Shown here piece by piece: positions 1 through 8,994 of a stretch of DNA of 9,661 nt. The stretch is from positions 1 through 9,661 of the forward strand of contig NZ_DASZGI010000273.1 in NCBI RefSeq assembly GCF_035938995.1, in the 5' to 3' direction. Every line of letters begins with the position of its first letter. Positions within the stretch are counted from its first letter, which is position 1. The position numbers were made by a program, and so were the translations under genes. Source of the stretch: DASZGI01 sp035938995. GTDB taxonomy: Bacteria; Actinomycetota; Actinomycetes; Streptomycetales; Catenulisporaceae. The notes under the pieces were generated by a model that saw nothing but the letters and a program-made list of their open reading frames with translations, did not search any database and was not told the origin of the DNA.

Positions 1-831
1 GTCGCCAAGAGCGGTGGCACGCACACGATCAGGGACCTCAATGTGAGCATCGCGCTGTCCGGCGACCAGCAGGACACGCACCTGACCGGCGACAACGCGA
101 AGGTCCTGACCACCGACGCCCAGAAGAACGCGGTCTTCGCCCTCGCGAAGCGGCACGGCGTCGGCGCACCGGAAACCTTCGCGTCGCTGCTCGCCCGCCA
201 CTTCCTGGCCACGTGCCCCTACATCGACCGCGCCCGCGTCGCCGTCGAGGAGTACCCCTGGGGCCGGATTCCGGACGTCAGCAGCCGGCATTCCTTCGTC
301 CGCACCGGAGGCGAGACGAGGACCGCGCTGGTCCACCACGACGCGGACGGTACCCACAGCGTTGTCAGCGGTCTGAAAGACCTCGTCGTCCTCAACAGCA
401 CCGGCTCCGAGTTCCACGGCTTCTACAAGGACGAATACACCACGCTGCGGGAGACTCGCGACCGGATCCTGGCCACCGCCGTGAACGCGCAGTGGCGGCA
501 CACCGACCTCGGCGACGAGCGTGGCGCCGACGACTGGGACAAGGCGTACGAACAAGCGCGCGGCGCGCTGCTCGCCGCGTTCGCCGACACCTACAGCCGC
601 TCCCTCCAGCAGACGCTCTACGCGATGGGCCGTCGGCTCCTGCTCGACCAGGCAGGAGTCTGCGAAGTACGCCTCGCCCTGCCTAACCGTCACCACTTCG
701 CTGCCGACCTGTCCCCCTTCGGCCTGGACAACGACAACGAGGTCTTCTACGTCGCAGACCGGCCCTACGGGCTGATTGAAGGCACCGTCACACGCGTCGG
801 TGCACCCGACCCGGGCCGCGCCTGGGAATGA
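1..831 (+). CDS. pucL: Urate oxidase (uricase), 5' partial
   Basis: Cofactor-independent urate oxidase, which converts urate and O2 to 5-hydroxyisourate and H2O2. The frame is open from base 1 and 276 residues are visible. The family is usually about 290-310 residues, so roughly 20-30 N-terminal residues lie upstream, including the expected catalytic Lys. The GTG at 43 is internal because family-like sequence (HTIRDL) precedes it. In fragment numbering, visible family signatures are TGDN then TTD (Thr38, the partner of the missing Lys), RVAVEEYPW (79-87), DLVVLNSTGSEFHGF with Phe138, DRIL with Arg155, LPNRHHF with Asn229 and His231, and FGLDNDNEVFYVADRPYGLIEGTV near the C-terminus. These match the substrate- and O2-handling residues known for the family. 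The stop at 829-831 overlaps an ATG at 828. Identification is secure; the missing 5' end is simply the window edge. Confidence 0.96.
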   Translation, partial: VAKSGGTHTIRDLNVSIALSGDQQDTHLTGDNAKVLTTDAQKNAVFALAKRHGVGAPETFASLLARHFLATCPYIDRARVAVEEYPWGRIPDVSSRHSFVRTGGETRTALVHHDADGTHSVVSGLKDLVVLNSTGSEFHGFYKDEYTTLRETRDRILATAVNAQWRHTDLGDERGADDWDKAYEQARGALLAAFADTYSRSLQQTLYAMGRRLLLDQAGVCEVRLALPNRHHFAADLSPFGLDNDNEVFYVADRPYGLIEGTVTRVGAPDPGRAWE

Positions 832-836
832 ACCGC

Positions 837-866
837 CGAGCACAGCACAGGCGAGCACAGCACGGA
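837..866 (+). repeat. Two-copy 15-bp tandem repeat in the spacer
   Basis: Bases 837-851 (CGAGCACAGCACAGG) are followed directly by 852-866 (CGAGCACAGCACGGA). The first 12 bases of each unit are identical. The period is a multiple of three. If translation began at the coupled ATG at 828, the repeat would encode RRAQH twice. Confidence 0.8.
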
Positions 867-916
867 GGAACCGCGCACGACAGAGACCGAACACTACGCA
901 TCGCAGACACAGGATT

Positions 917-920
917 GAGG
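917..920 (+). promoter_or_regulatory. Likely ribosome binding site for the XDH FAD gene
   Basis: GAGG lies 12 bases before the ATG at 933. The spacing is longer than ideal, but this is the only purine-rich element near a start that gives a family-like N-terminus (MDFFAPASWAEAL). It favours 933 over the coupled ATG at 828. Confidence 0.5.
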
Positions 921-932
921 ACGCAGCACCCT

Positions 933-1808
933 ATGGACTTCTTCGCCCCCGCATCCTGGGCCGAGGCCCTGGAGACCAAGGCCGCCCGCCCGGACGCGGT
1001 ACCGATCAGCGGAGGCACCGACGTGATGGTCGAGCTCAACTTCGACCTGCGCCGACCCAGCGCCCTGATGGACCTCGGCCGCATCCGCGAGCTGCGCGAC
1101 TGGGACGTGGTCGGCGGCACCGTGCACCTCGGCGCCGCTGTCCCGTACGCCCGGATCATCTCCGACCTGGCCGACCGGCTGCCGGCGCTGGCGATGGCCG
1201 CGCGCACCGTCGGCTCGCCGCAGATCCGCAACCGGGCCACCGTCGGCGGAAATCTCGGCACCGCCTCGCCCGCCGGGGACGCCCATCCGGCGCTGCTGGC
1301 CACCGGCGCCGTCGTGCAGGCCGAATCGTTCCGCGGCGTGCGGCACATCCCGATCGACGGATTCTTCACCGGCGTCAAGCACTCCGCGCTCGCGCCCGAC
1401 GAGCTGATCAGGGCCGTGCTGATCCCCACCGCAGCCGGACCCCAGCAGTTCTCGAAGGTCGGCTCGCGCGGCGCCATGGTCATCGCGGTCTGCTCATTCG
1501 CGCTGGCACTCGACCTGGATGCCCACCGCGTCGGCACCGGCATCGGCTCAGCCGGCCCGACCCCGCTCGCCGCGCGCACCGCGGAGCGCTTCCTGGCCGG
1601 TGCGCTCGACTGGACCACGCTCAGCGTCCCGACCGCGGCGGCGCAACGCTTCGGCGAACTGGTCGCCGAAGCCGCAAGCCCCATCGACGATGTGCGCGGC
1701 ACCGCCGACTACCGCCGCCACGCCCTCGCCGTCCTGGCGACCCGCGCGCTGCGCTGGGTCCGGACCGCTGGAAACGGGGCGCACAACCGAGAGCCCGTAC
1801 CGGCATGA
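933..1808 (+). CDS. pucC: Xanthine dehydrogenase, FAD-binding subunit
   Basis: Encodes 291 residues, the normal length for a stand-alone FAD (CoxM/PucC-type) subunit of a molybdenum hydroxylase. In the complex it passes electrons from the [2Fe-2S] clusters through FAD to NAD or another acceptor. Family features are the N-terminal PISGGTD (24-30), QIRNRATVGGN (97-107) and SPAGD (112-116), the FAD pyrophosphate and isoalloxazine binding motifs, then a GSRGAMVIA-containing C-terminal domain. The start at 933 is chosen because the protein then begins as relatives do; an upstream ATG at 828 in the same frame would add 35 odd residues. It overlaps the next gene by 4 bases (ATGA at 1805-1808). Purine substrate use is inferred from the neighbours, since this subunit is shared by CO, nicotinate and aldehyde hydroxylases. 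Confidence 0.92.
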   Translation: MDFFAPASWAEALETKAARPDAVPISGGTDVMVELNFDLRRPSALMDLGRIRELRDWDVVGGTVHLGAAVPYARIISDLADRLPALAMAARTVGSPQIRNRATVGGNLGTASPAGDAHPALLATGAVVQAESFRGVRHIPIDGFFTGVKHSALAPDELIRAVLIPTAAGPQQFSKVGSRGAMVIAVCSFALALDLDAHRVGTGIGSAGPTPLAARTAERFLAGALDWTTLSVPTAAAQRFGELVAEAASPIDDVRGTADYRRHALAVLATRALRWVRTAGNGAHNREPVPA

Positions 1809-2329
1809 CGAGTCCGGCGCGAACCGCGAGCGACAGCGCGGCCGGCACCATCCGGCTCACGTTGACCGTCAACGGCGACGTGCTGACCGCCGACCGGGTG
1901 CCGCCGGGTATCAGCCTGCTGACCGCGCTGCGCGAACACTTCGACCTGCCCGGCTCGAAGAACGCGTGCGAGCAGGGCGAATGCGGATCCTGCACGCTCT
2001 ACCTGGACGGCGAGCCGGTCTGCTCCTGCCTCGTCGCCGCCGGGCAGGCGCAGGGCCGCGAGGTGCGCACCGTCGAAGGTCTGGCCGCGGCCGAGGGCGT
2101 GCCCGGCGCGGTCCAGCAGGCCTTCATCGAGTGCGGCGCGGTGCAGTGCGGATTCTGCACGCCCGGACTGATCGTGGCCGTGGACGCCCTCGTCCGCCGC
2201 GACGTCGAACTCGACGACGCGGTCGTCCGGGAGGAACTCGCCGGGAACCTGTGCAGGTGCACCGGATACGAGAAGATCATCGATGCGGTGCGGGTCGCGG
2301 CCCGCCACGTTCGGGAGGTTGCCGCATGA
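1805..2329 (+). CDS. pucE: Xanthine dehydrogenase, [2Fe-2S] subunit
   Basis: Encodes 174 residues and carries the two iron-sulfur clusters that relay electrons from molybdenum to FAD. The N-terminal plant-ferredoxin-type cluster uses Cys55, Cys60, Cys63 and Cys75 (CEQGECGSC ... CSCL). The C-terminal helical cluster uses Cys115, Cys118, Cys150 and Cys152 (QCGFCTPG ... LCRCTGY), with the usual 31-residue spacing between Cys118 and Cys150. Cys73 and Cys110 are additional. A tail of about 15 residues precedes the first strand (IRLTLTVNG). The start is the ATG that overlaps the previous stop, with only a weak GAGAG 11 bases before it, so translation probably depends on coupling. Its own stop overlaps the deaminase start in the same ATGA manner. 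All eight ligands are intact, so it should be functional. Confidence 0.95.
   Translation: MTSPARTASDSAAGTIRLTLTVNGDVLTADRVPPGISLLTALREHFDLPGSKNACEQGECGSCTLYLDGEPVCSCLVAAGQAQGREVRTVEGLAAAEGVPGAVQQAFIECGAVQCGFCTPGLIVAVDALVRRDVELDDAVVREELAGNLCRCTGYEKIIDAVRVAARHVREVAA
2313..2318 (+). promoter_or_regulatory. Strong ribosome binding site for the deaminase
   Basis: GGGAGG lies 7 bases before the ATG at 2326, inside the end of the Fe-S gene. It supports 2326 as the real start, and therefore supports translation of the tandem repeat that follows. Confidence 0.8.
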
Positions 2330-3834
2330 GCCCCGGGACGAACCTCCCGAGCGCGCCCGACTCAGGGCACGGTGTTGATTCAGGGCACGGTGCTAGTTCA
2401 CAGAGCGGTGTTGGTTCAGAGCGCGGCTTTTCTTCAGAGCGCGGTGTTGGTTCAGAGAGCACCGTCGACACCGTCATCGAGAACTGCGCCATCGCCACCG
2501 TCGACGCGCAGGGCGCCGAATACGAGAACGGATACATCCTCCTCGGCGGCGGCACGATCGTCGCGGTCGGAGCCGGTGCCGCCCCGCCCGTCGCGGCCGG
2601 AGCGCGCCGCGTCGACGGAGCCGGATGCCTGGCCACGCCCGGCCTGGTCAACACTCATCACCACCTCTACCAGTGGATCTTCCGCGGCCTGGCCCAGGAC
2701 GCCGCGCTGTTCGGCTGGCTGACCGAGCTCTACCCGCGCTGGGCCCGCATCGACCAGGACGCCGTCGCAGCCGCGGCGCAGGCCGGGCTCGGCTGGCTCG
2801 CCCTGAGCGGCTGCACCACCAGCACCGACCACCACTACGTCTTCCCGCGCGGGGCCGGCGACCTGCTCGGCGCCACCATCGAGGCCGCACGGCTGATCGG
2901 GCTGCGCTTCGACCCGACCCGCGGCTCGATGGACCGCGGCCGCGCCCACGGCGGCCTGCCGCCGGACGAGGTGGTCGAGGACCTCGACCGGATCCTGGCC
3001 GCCAGCCAGGACGCCATCGACCGCTACCACGACCCGTCGCCCGGCTCGCTCACCCGGATCGCCCTGGCCCCCTGCTCGCCGTTCTCGGTCAGCAGCGAGC
3101 TGATGGCCGAGTCCGCCGCGCTCGCCCGCGCCAACCGGGTCCGGCTGCACACGCACCTGGCCGAGACCGTCGACGAGGAAGAGTTCTGCCTCGCCACGCA
3201 CCGGTGCACCCCCGCCGAATACGCCGAATCCCTCGGCTGGCTCGGCCCGGACGTCTGGCTCGCGCACTGCGTGCACCTGTCCGACGCCGCGGTCAAACGC
3301 TTCGCCGCCACCGGAACCGGCACCGCGCACTGCCCGAGCTCCAACGGCCGGCTCGGCGCGGGCCACGCCCGTGTCAAGGATCTGCTCGACGCCGGAGCGC
3401 CGGTGGGACTGGGCGTCGACGGGGCTGCGTCGCAGGAGTCTGGGATGCTGGTGGAGGAACTGCGCTCGGCGCTCTACGTTTCACGACTGCGCGCGGGTAG
3501 CCCTGAACCGGAGCGGGCTCTGAACGCGCGCACCGCGCTCTTTCTCGGCACCCGCGGCGGCGCCCGCCTGCTCGGCCGCGAGGACGAGATCGGGTCGCTG
3601 GAGCCGGGCAAGTGCGCCGATATCGCGCTGTGGCGGCTCGACGGCCTCGGCCACGCCGACATCGCCGACCCGGTCGCCGCGCTGGTCCTCGGCCCGCCCG
3701 CACCGCTGAAACTTCTCACCGTCCACGGACGCACCGTCGTCGAAGACGGAGAACTGCGCACCGCCGACGCCGCGCGTCTGGCCCGGCGTGCCCGCGCAGC
3801 CAGCCGCCGGATGATGGACGCAAAAGGGAGCTGA
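2326..3834 (+). CDS. 8-oxoguanine/guanine deaminase-like amidohydrolase
   Basis: A 502-residue member of the ATZ/TRZ-type amidohydrolases, closest by motif to bacterial 8-oxoguanine deaminases, which make urate from 8-oxoguanine. Guanine to xanthine is the alternative reaction. Metal and catalytic motifs: NTHHHLYQ (His111, His113), LHTHLAE (His277, Glu280), AHCVHL (314-317 region) and GVDG (Asp365). The stretches PTRGSMDRG and IALAPCSPFSVS also fit that subfamily. The first 45 residues are a Gly/Ser-rich tail encoded by an 18-bp tandem repeat, making the protein longer than the usual roughly 450. No in-frame ATG, GTG or TTG occurs between the repeat and the conserved domain, and a strong ribosome binding site precedes 2326, so the tail should be made. 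The loop after Asp365 (GAASQES) differs from the GSASND I expect in relatives. The gene splits the dehydrogenase subunit genes, which argues for a purine substrate. Confidence 0.85.
   Translation: MSPGTNLPSAPDSGHGVDSGHGASSQSGVGSERGFSSERGVGSESTVDTVIENCAIATVDAQGAEYENGYILLGGGTIVAVGAGAAPPVAAGARRVDGAGCLATPGLVNTHHHLYQWIFRGLAQDAALFGWLTELYPRWARIDQDAVAAAAQAGLGWLALSGCTTSTDHHYVFPRGAGDLLGATIEAARLIGLRFDPTRGSMDRGRAHGGLPPDEVVEDLDRILAASQDAIDRYHDPSPGSLTRIALAPCSPFSVSSELMAESAALARANRVRLHTHLAETVDEEEFCLATHRCTPAEYAESLGWLGPDVWLAHCVHLSDAAVKRFAATGTGTAHCPSSNGRLGAGHARVKDLLDAGAPVGLGVDGAASQESGMLVEELRSALYVSRLRAGSPEPERALNARTALFLGTRGGARLLGREDEIGSLEPGKCADIALWRLDGLGHADIADPVAALVLGPPAPLKLLTVHGRTVVEDGELRTADAARLARRARAASRRMMDAKGS
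2359..2460 (+). repeat. 18-bp tandem repeat at the start of the deaminase gene
   Basis: Five full 18-bp units (2359-2376, 2377-2394, 2395-2412, 2413-2430, 2431-2448) and 12 bases of a sixth (2449-2460). A typical unit reads GGTTCAGAGCGCGGTGTT. Unit junctions coincide with codons, giving DSGHGV, DSGHGA, SSQSGV, GSERGF, SSERGV and GSES. By direct count 59 of 102 bases are G or C, clearly lower than the surrounding genes, and many codons end in T (GTT, GGT, TCT, TTT), unlike the host pattern. Gain or loss of units would keep the reading frame. Confidence 0.93.
3825..3830 (+). promoter_or_regulatory. Ribosome binding site for the molybdopterin subunit
   Basis: AGGGAG lies 9 bases before the ATG at 3840, within the last codons of the deaminase gene. 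It fixes the start of the large subunit. Confidence 0.75.
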
Positions 3835-3839
3835 AACCC

Positions 3840-6243
<2,404 letters not shown>

Positions 6244-6251
<8 letters not shown>

Positions 6252-7206
6252 GCTGTTCGAGCTGCGCGAGGTCGCCGCGACCTTGCGCAGCTGGCACGAC
6301 AAGGGCCGACCGTACGCGCTGGCGCAGGTGGTGGCCGTGTTCGGCAGCGCGCCGCGCGACGTCGGCGCCACCCTCGCGGTGGACGAGGCCGGGATCGTCG
6401 CCGGGAACGTGTCGGGGGGCTGCGTCGAGGCGGAGGTGTACGAGCTCTGTCGCGAAGTCCTGCGCACCGGGCGGCCCGAGCGCCGCCGTTTCGACGCCGC
6501 CGGCGGCGAGCCGTTCGCCCCCGGGCTCGTCTGCGGCGGCGCGATCGAAGTCGCCGTCCGGCGGATCGATCCGAGCACTGACACCACGGTCATCGCCGAG
6601 CTGGAGGCCGGCGCGGCGAGCGCCCGGGACGAGGCGCCCCGGATGATCGTCGTCGGCGGGGTCGAATTCGCCGCCGCGCTGGTGCGCATGGGCAAATTCC
6701 TCGGATATCGGGTCACGGTCAGCGACGCGCGCCCCGTCTTCGCGACGCACGAGCGCTTCCCCGAGGCCGACGAGATCGCCATCGGATGGCCGCACGAATA
6801 CCTCGCCGTGACGCCGATCCGCGAGAACACCGTGATCTGCATTCTGACCCACGACGCCAAGTTCGATGTCCCGGCGCTGTCCGTGGCGCTGCGTTCCCCG
6901 GCCACGTACGTCGGCGCGATCGGATCGCGGCGCACCTGCGCCGACCGGCTGGAGCGGCTGCGCGCGGCGGGTGTGTCCGAGGACGAAATCGCCCGGCTGC
7001 GCTCGCCGATCGGCCTCGACCTCGGCGGCCGCGAGCCCGAACACGTCGCGCTGGCGATCGGCGCGGAGATCGTCGCCCTCGCGCATGGCGGCACCGGGCT
7101 CCCGTTGCGTGACACCGACCGCCCGATGCACAGCACGTCGAACCCCTGGGCATCCGCCATGCGACGCAATCAGCTCCAACGCGCACCGCTGGAACGGGGT
7201 GATTGA
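6244..7206 (+). CDS. xdhC: XdhC/CoxF-type accessory factor of xanthine dehydrogenase
   Basis: 320 residues. Proteins of this family bind the molybdenum cofactor, protect it, help its sulfuration and insert it into the Mo subunit. They are not part of the final enzyme. The N-terminal XdhC/CoxI domain shows AVFGSAPRDVGATLAV (31-46), NVSGGCVE (55-62, with the conserved Cys60) and VCGGAIEV (96-103). The C-terminal Rossmann-like domain runs from about 134 to 278 with VTVSDARPVFAT, ILTHDAKFD, YVGAIGSRRT and SPIGLDLGGREPEHVALAI. The usual glycine-rich GxGxxG turn is replaced by VVGGVEFAAAL (136-146), a variant I believe is shared by some actinobacterial relatives. The last roughly 35 residues (after HGGTGLP) are a polar tail without a known match. 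It overlaps the Mo subunit gene by 8 bases, as expected for a dedicated partner. Confidence 0.92.
7196..7201 (+). promoter_or_regulatory. Ribosome binding site deciding the start at 7209
   Basis: GGGGTG lies 7 bases before ATG 7209 but only 1 base before the upstream TTG at 7203. The ATG is therefore preferred as the start of the small gene. Confidence 0.6.
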
Positions 7207-7208
7207 AG

Positions 7209-7604
7209 ATGCCTCACATGTTCCTCAACGGCGGCGCGATGCGCGGCGGCCCGCTGCACCATCTGCTGGACGGCGCGCCGCTCGTCGGCGTCGTGCGCAC
7301 CGCGCCGAAGTACCGGTTCTACTCGGTCGGCGACCGCTTTCCGGCGCTCGATCCGGAGCTTGGCGACAGCATTGGCGTGCGAGTGGTCGGCGAACTGTAC
7401 GACGTGCGCTGGGAAACGCTGCGCGAACGGCTGCTCCCGGCCGAGCCGGACGAACTCGAACTCGGTGTCATCGAGCTCGAGGACGGCACGGGAACTCTCG
7501 CGATGGTGCGCCGCCGCACCTACGCAGAGCCCGAGGACGCCTACCGCGACATCTCCGATCACGCAGACTGGCGCGCCTACGCGGCCCAAACGGCAGGCGG
7601 CTGA
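7209..7604 (+). CDS. Stand-alone allophanate hydrolase C-terminal-like (cyclotransferase-fold) protein
   Basis: A 131-residue protein. The pattern MFLNGGAMRGGPLHHLLDGA, then RTAPKYRFYSVGDRFPAL, GELYDV and LELGVIELEDGTG follows the C-terminal domain of allophanate hydrolase (AtzF), which has a gamma-glutamylcyclotransferase-like fold. In full-length enzymes the amidase domain removes ammonia from allophanate and this domain handles the N-carboxycarbamate product. Here the amidase domain is absent: the protein starts and ends cleanly and is flanked by xdhC (2-base gap) and allantoinase (4-base gap). It has no signal peptide or membrane segment and is probably cytosolic. Its tail contains YRDISDHADWRAY. 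A role in ureide or urea handling is inferred from position only; it could equally be a different small-molecule cyclotransferase or binding protein. The family call is moderately sure and the reaction is unknown. Confidence 0.68.
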   Translation: MPHMFLNGGAMRGGPLHHLLDGAPLVGVVRTAPKYRFYSVGDRFPALDPELGDSIGVRVVGELYDVRWETLRERLLPAEPDELELGVIELEDGTGTLAMVRRRTYAEPEDAYRDISDHADWRAYAAQTAGG

Positions 7605-7608
7605 CAAA

Positions 7609-8994
7609 ATGGTGCGACGCGACCGCTTCGACCTCGTCCTGCGCTCGCGCCGGGCGATCCTCTCGGACGGCGAGCGCCCGGCCGCGGTCTGCGTCGCCGA
7701 CGGACGCGTCGCCGTGATCCTCCCGTACTACGCGCCCGTGGACGCCGACCGCGACACCGACGTGGGCGACCTGCCGCTGCTGCCCGGCCTCGTCGACACG
7801 CACGTACACGTCAACGAGCCGGGCCGGACCCCGTGGGAGGGCTTCGCCTCGGCGACCCGGGCGGCCGCGCTCGGCGGGGTCACGACCCTGATCGACATGC
7901 CGCTCAACAGCCTGCCGCCCACGACCAGCGTCGCCGCGCTCGAGATCAAGCGAGCGGCCGCGGCCGGCAAATGCGTCGTCGATGTCGGATTCTGGGGCGG
8001 CGCGGTCCCCGAGAACACGCGCGACGCGGCCGACCTGACGGCCCTGCACGAGGCCGGGGTCTTCGGCTTCAAGTGCTTCCTGGCCGACTCGGGCGTGCCC
8101 GAGTTCCCGCCGCTGTCCACATCAGGGCTCGAGGCAGCCGCCCGCCACCTCGCCGCCCTCGACGCCACGCTGATCGTGCACGCCGAGGACAGCGCGATCC
8201 TCGGCGAGAACGCCACGCTCCACCGCGACGACCACCCCCACGACCGCACCCGCTTTGCCGACTTCCTCGCCACCCGACCGGATTCCGCCGAACTGGCCGC
8301 CGTGTCCGACGTCCTGACCGTGGCCCGCCGCACCGGTGCGCGGGTTCACATCCTGCACCTGTCCTCCGCCGCGCCCCTGAGCCTGATCGCGGCGGCGCGC
8401 GCGGCGGGCACGGACGTGACCGTCGAGACCTGCCCGCACTACCTGTTTTTCGACGCCAAGGAGATCCCGGACGGGGCGACCGAGTTCAAGTGCTGCCCGC
8501 CGATCCGCTCGGCCGCCAACCGACAGCGACTGTGGTCGGCGCTCGAGGAGGGTTTGATCGACTTTGTCGTGTCGGACCACTCGCCGTGCACCGCGGACCT
8601 CAAGCGGCGCGAGACCGGCGACTTCGGGGAGGCTTGGGGCGGCATCGCCTCGGTCCAGCTCGGCTTGTCGGCGGTGTGGACGCAGGCACGGGCGCGCGGC
8701 TGGCGGCTGGCCGCGGTCGTGGACGTCATGGCGCGGCGCACCGCACTGTTCGCCGGCCTGCCCGGCAAGGGCCGTATCGCTGAGGGCTGCGACGCCGATC
8801 TGGTCGTCTTCGATCCGGAAGCCCAGTGGAAAGTGGATGCCGGGCAACTGGCCCACCGCAACCCGATCACGCCCTATCACGGCAGGACGCTGACGGGAGT
8901 GGTCCGGGCCACCTATCTGCGCGGCGAGGAGATCGGCGGGGTGCCGCGCGGCAGGCTGTTGCGTCGCGAGCGAGTCGCGGGGGCGGTGGTATGA
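7609..8994 (+). CDS. allB: Allantoinase
   Basis: A 461-residue cyclic amidohydrolase that opens the hydantoin ring of allantoin to give allantoate. Motifs for the binuclear metal centre: DTHVHVNEPGRT (His65, His67), FGFKCFLADSG (Lys155, the carboxylated lysine), IVHAED (His191), RVHILHLSSA (His247/His250) and VSDHSPC (Asp323). ETCPHYLFF and CCPPIR are also typical of allantoinases and separate them from dihydroorotases and dihydropyrimidinases. Length matches the family. The start at 7609 gives MVRRDRFDLVLRSRRAIL, a normal first strand, with a weak AGGCGG 8 bases upstream at 7595-7600. The gene follows the small cyclotransferase-fold gene by 4 bases and overlaps allantoicase by 4 bases (ATGA at 8991). 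No defects are visible. Confidence 0.96.
   Translation: MVRRDRFDLVLRSRRAILSDGERPAAVCVADGRVAVILPYYAPVDADRDTDVGDLPLLPGLVDTHVHVNEPGRTPWEGFASATRAAALGGVTTLIDMPLNSLPPTTSVAALEIKRAAAAGKCVVDVGFWGGAVPENTRDAADLTALHEAGVFGFKCFLADSGVPEFPPLSTSGLEAAARHLAALDATLIVHAEDSAILGENATLHRDDHPHDRTRFADFLATRPDSAELAAVSDVLTVARRTGARVHILHLSSAAPLSLIAAARAAGTDVTVETCPHYLFFDAKEIPDGATEFKCCPPIRSAANRQRLWSALEEGLIDFVVSDHSPCTADLKRRETGDFGEAWGGIASVQLGLSAVWTQARARGWRLAAVVDVMARRTALFAGLPGKGRIAEGCDADLVVFDPEAQWKVDAGQLAHRNPITPYHGRTLTGVVRATYLRGEEIGGVPRGRLLRRERVAGAVV

Larger units (their letters stand above)
832..932 (+). other. Spacer between urate oxidase and the XDH FAD gene
   Basis: This 101-base stretch is the largest gap in the operon. It stays open in the frame of the next gene from an ATG at 828, so it could encode a 35-residue N-terminal extension (MNRRAQHRRAQHGG...). 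That peptide is Arg/His/Gln rich and unlike any family N-terminus. The ATG at 828 has no well-spaced Shine-Dalgarno sequence: GGGA at 824-827 abuts it directly. The spacer holds a 15-bp direct repeat and a GGAGGA at 864-869 with no start codon at usable distance. I see no convincing -35/-10 pair and no terminator hairpin, so the gene downstream is probably still read from the upstream promoter. Confidence 0.6.

Noticed and set aside
43..45. GTG as the start of urate oxidase
   Set aside because: Conserved uricase sequence (HTIRDLNV) is already present in frame before it, so the gene begins upstream of the window.
864..869. GGAGGA, a perfect Shine-Dalgarno-like element in the spacer
   Set aside because: No ATG, GTG or TTG follows within a usable distance, so I could not attach it to a gene.
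776..1804. Upstream extension of the Fe-S subunit frame
   Set aside because: The translation before 1805 is a shadow of the FAD subunit. The Fe-S protein from 1805 has normal family length and all ligands.
1519..2325. Possible much earlier start for the deaminase frame
   Set aside because: The frame is open upstream only as an Arg/Pro-rich shadow of the FAD and Fe-S genes. The ATGA overlap and GGGAGG at 2313-2318 mark 2326 as the start.
2372..2458. Hydrophobic repeat peptide in the alternative + frame across the 18-bp tract
   Set aside because: Because the period is a multiple of three, every frame shows a 6-residue repeat. This frame continues as a shadow over the deaminase and has no supporting start.
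2359..2460. CRISPR-like array
   Set aside because: The units are contiguous without spacers, 18 bp long, diverged and inside a coding frame; this is a coding minisatellite.
7203..7208. TTG start for the small cyclotransferase-fold gene
   Set aside because: It would add only two residues and sits 1 base from the ribosome binding site; ATG 7209 has proper spacing.
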